Positions 32,252-38,006 of a stretch of 38,006 nucleotides of DNA are shown in pieces. Each line of letters opens with the position of its first letter. Position 1 is the first letter of the stretch. A model generated the notes under the pieces. That model was not told the DNA's origin. It saw only the letters and a program-made list of their open reading frames with translations, and did not search any database. Source of the DNA: Candolleomyces eurysporus (Eukaryota > Basidiomycota > Agaricomycetes > Agaricales > Psathyrellaceae); the NCBI GenBank assembly GCA_027579435.1, contig JANBPK010000895.1, positions 1-38,006 of the forward strand, in the 5' to 3' direction. A program made the position numbers and the translations under genes.

Positions 32252-32519
32252 TGCGGTTTTTTATGCATTTGTTCAATGAACACATCTTAAGCAAATCAGG
32301 TGCAAGGAATGCATTTATTTACAGTTTGTGTTTAATGTGCCTACATTGGACACATATTGAGCAAAGTTTAGTGGTGGCAGAAGGAGGTCAGACACATGCA
32401 ATGCAAATTTGAATTTGCCTAGCTTAAACATTTGTATTGCAGATTGTAGACAAAGTCAACCCTTGCATTTGGTTTGCTTAAAATATGCTCTTTAAACAAA
32501 CACATCAAAAACCACAGTG
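32249..32519 (+). mobile_element. CACTG-ended MITE, copy B, intact, 3-bp TSD
   Basis: 271 bp starting CACTGCGGTTTTTT and ending AAAAACCACAGTG, flanked by CAA on both sides (32246-32248 and 32520-32522). The terminal inverted repeats extend imperfectly for about 60 bp (shared TTAAGCAAA and GCAAGG motifs). There is no coding capacity. The 3-bp duplication and CACTG ends recall the CACTA (En/Spm, CMC) superfamily. Confidence 0.8.
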
Positions 32520-32522
32520 CAA

Positions 32523-33560
32523 ATGGACAGTGGAGCAATTGGTACACGTAAAACTGTCGTACAGAAAGCTTAACCAGCTGCGTGCACCAGCTGCACGCAC
32601 CATGAGTTTGACAAGGTCAATTGAGCTCAATTTGGTATCATTTCCCAAACAGCTGGAGCCTGCTGAAGCTAGCTCACCTGACGGTTGTTCCGCCCGTCAC
32701 CCTTGTTCTACTGTAAACGAAGTCGCAGCAATCGAGAACAAGATCTGCAGCATCTGAAGAGGGCAGGTTCTAGGAGTAATTACCGCCATTTTGATGTGCG
32801 GAGCCGAGCCAGGGCAACCCGCTTCAGGACAACAGAACGCACATTGCAAGTGGCGGAACGGACATCAGGTTCAGCCAATGAGAGCCTGTTTAAATGTTTG
32901 CTGAATTGAAGAAAAGACATAGATTGCAAAATAGCAAAGGACTGTGCTGCCCGATAACGAAAAGAAACATCAGAAAAGGCTACTCTAGAAGCCTTTTCTT
33001 CTGATCTGTTTTTCGGATCCTCAAAATGTGTTTTCTAGTTCAGGCACCTCAAAAGTTGCGAAAATTGCCCAAAGTTACATATTACACTCTAGACCGCAAG
33101 TCAGGTTTTGACTTGCGCTCTTGTACAAATGCATTTCAACCTCAGTGACACATACCACTTCCTTCTATACGCTCATAGGAGTGCATTGATCGGTTCAACT
33201 TGGAAACACAGGGCCTTACGACTCGCCAAAAGTTAGTTTATGTGCTGATCACTATTTAGAGATGATCGCAAATAATTGTTCTTACATTGGATTCTGGGGC
33301 GGGGCTGTAATCTCAGAGCATTAAGGAGCATTTCAGAACATCTGTAAGGCAAAATATGAAGCTCTATTCCAAGCCATGTTACAACAGGGGCTGTGAATGG
33401 CCGTTTGGTAGGGGTCCTGGAATAAATGGAATCTGACAAGCTGTGCTGTTGTGGGCGGTCGAATCTGTTCATTAAAGTGTCTACCCGGCTCCCAGAGTGT
33501 TCAAGACACTGAAAATATATGTTATGTCAATAGCCACACAAAGACTTTTGCAAAAATTCT
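32523..33560. other. Non-coding stretch with two hairpins
   Basis: No supported gene. An imperfect inverted repeat spans 32951-33018, with core arms CAGAAAAGGCT (32971) and AGCCTTTTCT (32990) around CTCTAG-type centre. A second hairpin, GCAAGTCA...TGACTTGC, is at about 33100-33117. The rest shows nothing I can identify. Confidence 0.5.
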
Positions 33561-34230
33561 TGTTTTGCATCTGCAAACAACCTTCCTAGTCACGAGAATG
33601 ACTATTCCAGAGTATCAGCGGCAGTTCAAGACGTCAGATTTGCCAGTTGAGAAGCTCCTGCTGCTATAAAGAAAATATAGCCACCTCAGCAAGTTGCGCC
33701 AACACATGAAGCCTAGAGGGAGCATCCCAGACGAGTTTAGGACTTGGCAGAAAACAACGTTTGGTGATGACGTCACTCTGGCCTCGCCAGCGACAAGCCA
33801 TTGCGGCCCAAGGCCTCCTGATTTCGGAGTATTTTGAGGTGCACATTGGCCAAACTCTTCTTTCATGGCTTCAACAATGGTCGTACATGAGCACCACATA
33901 GATTGTGATACCCAGGCAAGTAAATGCAGCAGCAGAGTAAGCTGAGGACGGCAGAGGACATATCATCAACAACATAATTAGACAGTCCTGAGCAGAGCAC
34001 CAGACCAGGGCGGATCGTTGATGCTGCTGATTGCTGTCGTCGGCTCAGTGACGTAGCCAGCATGCAGCAAAACCTCACAGAGCAGCCACCAAAGGTCCCT
34101 CAGTAAGAATCCAGCGATAGTGGGAGCAGCGGTAGGATCAGCATGTTGTCAGTGGCAGTAGGCAGTGACCGTGGCTCAGGGTGGTGGAAAGAGGGAGGTC
34201 GTGGTGCAAGGTACATTGTGGTCGTGGTGT
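33560..34230 (-). pseudogene. Decayed coding remnant, unknown
   Basis: In one minus frame, the stretch about 33846-33590 reads RRPWAAMACRWRGQSDVITK, LPSPKLVWDAPSRLHVLAQL, AEVAIFSL and then, past stops, LELPLIL, which has the look of a real protein. Upstream (about 34120-33990), FLLRDLWWLLCEVLLHAGYV in another frame may belong to it. Several stops and frame changes separate the parts. The family is not recognised. Confidence 0.35.
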
Positions 34231-34447
34231 AAGGTCAGGCACCGTTGCTTAGAGCTGATGACAAGAGTGAATTACGGGACACATCAAAGGATGTGCCAAT
34301 TCGGAGCTCCAATTTCGAACATCCAGCAGTTGACTTGCCCTACCGTCCCAAGTCCCATCTGCAATCACCCTATTTGATTCAATATTCATATTTCATATTT
34401 TGACATTTATAAAGAGACAGCCCTCCAGACTTTGCTTCAATCCAGCT

Positions 34448-34812
34448 ATGTCTTGCCCTGCCGTTGTAAGTGACGCATCTCTAGCTAATCCCAACGCTCA
34501 TATTTTCAGTTCAAGTCTTGGTTTCCCCGTGCTCAGCGTGCATGGCTTGACCAGCACACCCATAACTATTACCGCGCCATTCAAGCAAACACTGTTGTGC
34601 CCTTTGCGATATCCGTCACTGAGAGATTTCTGATAGAATTCCCCCTATGACAAGCCCGCAGATTGACCAACAATTCAATGACCCATAAGGAGAGGGTTAA
34701 GACCATACAGATTGTGAGTTGTCTCTATATGATCATTCGTTTGCTGATATCTGTTACAGAGAATCTGTGCCTATTTGTTGCTCACTGTGGTCCTGGATTC
34801 GGCCGAAGACTC
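34448..34812 (+). pseudogene. 5' fragment of a TE-associated family gene, frameshifted and truncated
   Basis: ATG 34448 opens a 6-codon exon (MSCPAV), a 44-nt intron (GTAAGT..TTTCAG, 34466-34509) and an exon starting FKSWFPRAQRAWLDQHTHNYY and continuing FLIEFPPMTSPQIDQQF. A frame change near 34680 is needed to reach MTHKERVKTIQ and the GTGAGT donor at 34714. The gene then ends against the minus-strand gene at 34811. TATAAAG at 34408 lies 40 bp upstream. Its N-terminal layout resembles exon 1 of the genes at 24284 and 29412. Confidence 0.5.
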
Positions 34813-35570
34813 AGCTGGTGCTATCACTCCCAATTGTTTGCCTGCCGTGTCTGGATCCTTGGATCAACTGATTCATTACTACTCTCACATCTTCAACACT
34901 TGATCTCTTTGATACGAAAATGTAATTCTGTAAATTTTGTTGGAAATGACTGAGTTGTTCTCGGATAGAGTCAAGAAGTAGGTCGGGTCCCTCCACTAAG
35001 CATGCCATATCCGCCACCAGCCACATAAGGCAACGAGAAAACCACAGTTGATTCTGAAAGGTAATGAATTCCGTGGGAAGCTCATCACCGTACTCGCGTT
35101 TTTCAATATTGAACTGTTTCCAGTGCTTCATCAAATCTTGATATAATTTGGAGAGCTCAGAGGCGATGGAGGCCCGATCGTGACTAGCCGCTTGATNGAC
35201 CCACTTGGTTTGTTCNGANANGTAAGTTCGNGAGACATAGCCATGGAATGCTGCCNATATTTTTGGCCATTCNTTCTCAAATGANGCATAATCAATGATA
35301 TGGGAAGGGTATGGTGGGTGGCCAAGCATNGTTTGGAAATCNGTGTCGGTGAGAANGATGCTGGGAAGTTTGAGTGGTGCTGCAGAGAGTGAATGATGCA
35401 CAAATAGGTGCTTTTCGAGGCTNTCCTCTGATATTTCCTCCGAAGCNAGAGCTACCACNACATCTGAAAGCCCAGGGACCACTATGANTTTCCGTCGTGC
35501 ATATGTCCTGCGATTCTCCTTGCAACNAGTCTCCTTNGCCCTNGGGTCAGNNNATGGTCAGTCTGATTTC
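34811..35570 (-). CDS. Unknown protein, divergent partner of the KDZ gene
   Basis: Minus-strand frame of at least 223 codons; upstream of the first printed residue it continues through a CKENRRTYARRK segment, so the start is near 35570 or in a further exon. The product has PLKLPSI, DFQ.MLGHPPYPSHIIDY, AFHGYV, then SELSKLYQDLMKHWKQFNIEK, FQNQLWFSRCLMWLVADMACL and a C-terminal helical region. Several N bases replace residues. It resembles unknown proteins I recall beside KDZ transposases in agaricomycetes; no enzymatic motif is visible. It is divergent from the transposase gene, with about 270-360 bp between. Confidence 0.55.
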
Positions 35571-35842
35571 ACCTGAAGANNAATTTATAAGTTGAGCATA
35601 CCCTGGTCTCNAGCTTNGCNGGAAGTGCTGCTCANANNGCNCAGCTTTGCGCTGTTCCTCGGTTCGGTACTTGATGGTTCGTCCNATTTTTGAATANNTN
35701 NANNTTTCTAGTNGGAGCGCTTATATGCAGTTGTGGTGCATCACATATGATCCGACCGAACATGGANATCCTGCTATCAATTCNGCAGNACCTGACACTT
35801 NCTCTCTCAAANTCTCCNTTCTCTTNATTACTTGTNNTATAA

Positions 35843-38006
35843 ATGGGTAGAAACCAGGGCAAAAGTGGCAAGAAGAAGGAGAAGATCAANGGTGCTACGC
35901 ANGTTCCTTCNNTCATCNGACAAGGACCAAGCACCANCTCCCNTCTTCTTGCGACCAATCTGAAGGNGAAGAAGCTGAAGGTCACAGAGGGTGGATTCAA
36001 GGTCACTGACAGCTCNTTTCACTCCNATGTTAANGCNGCAATNGCAGCCTTCACCTGGAAGGAAACCAATCTGTCCGATTCTCAATTGGANGCTGTTTGG
36101 GATCNAGTCAATCAATNNCCAGGGTGGGATCAGGGATACATNGACAGTTTTGTAAANCAGGAAAAATTACCTCCNGACANTGATCCCNAACTTCCAAAAN
36201 CGANAGGAAAGGGGGCTNGCATANGATATTTCTTNTCAATTTCACTGTCTGATNAAGATNTANNATAAAGCNATGCATGAATGGACAAAACACGTTGACA
36301 CCTANCTTNGAGAGTTGATTACCCTCGAGGGGTGTGGGTCCTCTGCTAATGGNAGTTGCTNNCNGTGCNAANCGGANNCTGANNGCNANTTCNNATGNTT
36401 GTGCTGTGACAATTTCGGTCTGGTCTGTCAAAAATGCATATTGGNNACGCATCANCACNTACCNCTNCATCGAATNGAGGTAATANTANTTCATTTCCAC
36501 TNANATNTTGCTNATTTCCNGTCTACAGCACTGGAACNGCGNTTATTTNGAGCGCTCTCTGCTGAAATCNCTTGGTCTCCNAATNCAACTNGGTCATCCA
36601 GNTGGCGAGCNGTGTCCCCGTCCNAANAGGACATGGGGGGACGACTTCGTCATTGTTGATTGTGATCAAATCCANNAAGTTGGTTTGGACTACTGTGGCT
36701 GTGGTGANACTTCNAAGGGACAAGTTGAACAACTGCTNGANNNTCGTTTCTATCCAGCTACNGTAGTCAATCCAAAGACAGNGGCNACCTTTCNAGTTCT
36801 AGAAATGTTNGAACTGCTACAGTACGAGTCTAAACTCTNNACCTATGAATTCTATCNAACTGTTTCNCACCTAACAGACANCACAGGCCTTCACGCCATC
36901 AAGGTACGATGTCCCGCTTGGTGGNCAGAAANGATTACTCAGTTATTTGNNNGTAGGATCNCTATCCCANGTTACTACNNCTTGTACACCAATNGAGGCA
37001 CCTCAAGATGCTGAANCNCAGTGGCAGGGGCCACAATCCNTTCCNTGGTGCATCAGAAACTNGTCCCNGTGAATGTGCNCTTCTTTGCCCGCCTTGCCCT
37101 CATCCGGGTATCAACCTCCCTGATGGATGGGAGAACNNAGATTGNAATCTCAAGTATGTTGTTTTCTCTNATCAGCACTGCCTCTGACCGCACTNGAATA
37201 GATTCCTTTATGCCCTGAATATAGCCCTNNATGCATGCTTTCGAATGAAAAGGAAAGACTGCTCAAGTGAGGAAGCTGATCCAGGGCTTAGCCAGGGCTT
37301 TGCATATGTNGTGGAAGAATCCGNNTTCCAGGAGCACNTGAAAAAGNATGACAANGAAACNNAACCCAAGAGTACATGCTCCCGCCATGACNCTGTTAAC
37401 CTGGCTGACATNCNTCCTGGCCAAGGCTANGCCTCCTCGGGANTNGCAANNGTGGAGTGCAGCNGGCATAACTCCAAGCGCCCATTAGNNGTATGTGATA
37501 TGCANAGGGGTGAAAGGCNAGTGATTTATGGTTNGAGAACNACNGTTGATATTGACAATTGGGGCCAGGTACTGCAATATGGACTACATTACCGTATTGA
37601 GCCTTCAACTATGNCTTCTCAAATTATTCCTCATCTCCTANGAAATAGCGTGTCAATGGTTCATTCACTTGCTGGAGNGAATNGCCCAGATTGATCCTTC
37701 CTGTCCNCTCCTTCAGCCGNATGTTGAGATCCNTTTCCTTGTCCCAAAGTTNCATCTACCTGCTCACATACNGGCATGTNGGAATCGATTTGCCTTTNTG
37801 TTGACACCAGGNGCAGGCCTTGGNGATGGAGAAGCACCAGANCACAGCTGGGGTGAGCTTAACCCTTTNGCAGCAAGTACCCAGGAGATGGGTCCTGGAA
37901 CACGCCGTGATACNCTTGACTACCACTTCNGGGATTACAACTGGCAAAAAATNATCTGATTAGGNGNGCAACCNATGCACCAGCTGAATGACATTGNACN
38001 AGCTGA
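35843..38006 (+). CDS. KDZ (Kyakuja-Dileera-Zisupton) transposase with CxC2-type cysteine cluster, partial
   Basis: ATG 35843 (MGRNQGKSGKKKEK). Later exons carry the cysteine cluster associated with KDZ transposases: a CRRC-like pair, LCCDNFGLVCQKCIL and HRIE, then a GTAATA..CAG intron (about 36484-36526) into HWNG.YFERSLLKSLGL and GHP.GE.CP. RTWGDDFVIVDCD, GLDYCGCG, QVEQL, RFYPA, LEMFELLQYESKL and FYxTVxHLTD follow. CPPCPHPGINLPDGWEN, RMKRKDCSSEEADPGLSQGFAYVVEE, STCSRHDAVNLAD and GERYCNMDY (first acidic residue, about 37571) come next, then S.EIACQW, FLVPK.HLPAH and DGEAP.HSWGELNP (Glu). The gene runs off the window. Many N bases and inferred introns make exact exons uncertain. KDZ are DNA transposons expanded in basidiomycetes. 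Confidence 0.85.

Noticed and set aside
17228..32519. The two MITE copies as long terminal inverted repeats of one 15-kb transposon
   Set aside because: Copy B is complete in itself, with both CACTG ends and its own CAA duplication, so it is an independent insertion. A compound role remains only a hypothesis.
1..38006. CRISPR array, tRNA, rRNA or bacterial operon structure
   Set aside because: No regularly spaced repeats, no tRNA cloverleaf box A/B pair or rRNA motif was seen, and the splice signals and element types are fungal.

Overview
The window reads as nuclear DNA of a filamentous basidiomycete, most likely an Agaricomycete. Coding exons are split by short GT-AG introns (about 45-95 nt). 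The coding content is an NWD-type NACHT/WD40 gene, Ty1/copia, Tc1/mariner and KDZ (Kyakuja-Dileera-Zisupton) mobile elements, and several multi-copy unknown families that I recall from agaricomycete genomes. Species cannot be told. Scattered single N bases, dense after about 35.2 kb, mark draft sequence over repeats.

Layout. (1) 1-11818, minus strand: an NLR-like gene (N-terminal low-complexity and helical region, NACHT NTPase, start of a WD40 propeller). It starts at 11818. Its first exon is split by an 8.26-kb Ty1/copia retrotransposon (3358-11621) that has 5-bp target duplications TTCTC, a TG...CA LTR at each end and a primer-binding site complementary to the internal half of initiator tRNA-Met. 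The two exon halves are in the same frame if the element and one TSD copy are removed. The gene also has a frameshift just before NACHT. (2) 11.8-17.2 kb: mostly non-coding or unrecognised, with a conserved hypothetical gene end (about 14.04-14.64 kb) and a possible solo LTR. (3) 17.2-32.5 kb: a dense island of mobile-element-associated genes, bounded by two copies of a 271-bp CACTG-ended MITE in opposite orientation. It holds a spliced AT-hook/Cys-His gene and a convergent full-length Tc1-like transposase, both possibly inside one TA-flanked element; a cluster of six GATTAATC palindromes; a divergent gene pair sharing a 287-bp promoter region; and a large multi-exon gene ending in a GRPEEW-type module. 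(4) 32.5-34.8 kb: remnants and hairpins. (5) 34.8-38.0 kb: an unknown minus-strand gene divergent from a KDZ transposase with its CxC2-type cysteine cluster, running off the window.

The most general signal is mutational. Frames that otherwise stay open in four unrelated units (copia pol, the Tc1 transposase, the AT-hook gene, the GRPEEW-family gene) are broken by eleven in-frame TGA codons, best explained as CGA-to-TGA, plus one TAG. The two copia LTRs differ by seven transitions and no transversions over 408 aligned bases. This is what cytosine methylation and deamination (or a RIP-like process) of repeats would leave. The spliced gene at 24572-25637 stands out because it has no such lesion.

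All assignments come from reading motifs and splice signals by eye. No database search was run, and family names given without a catalytic motif are inferences.
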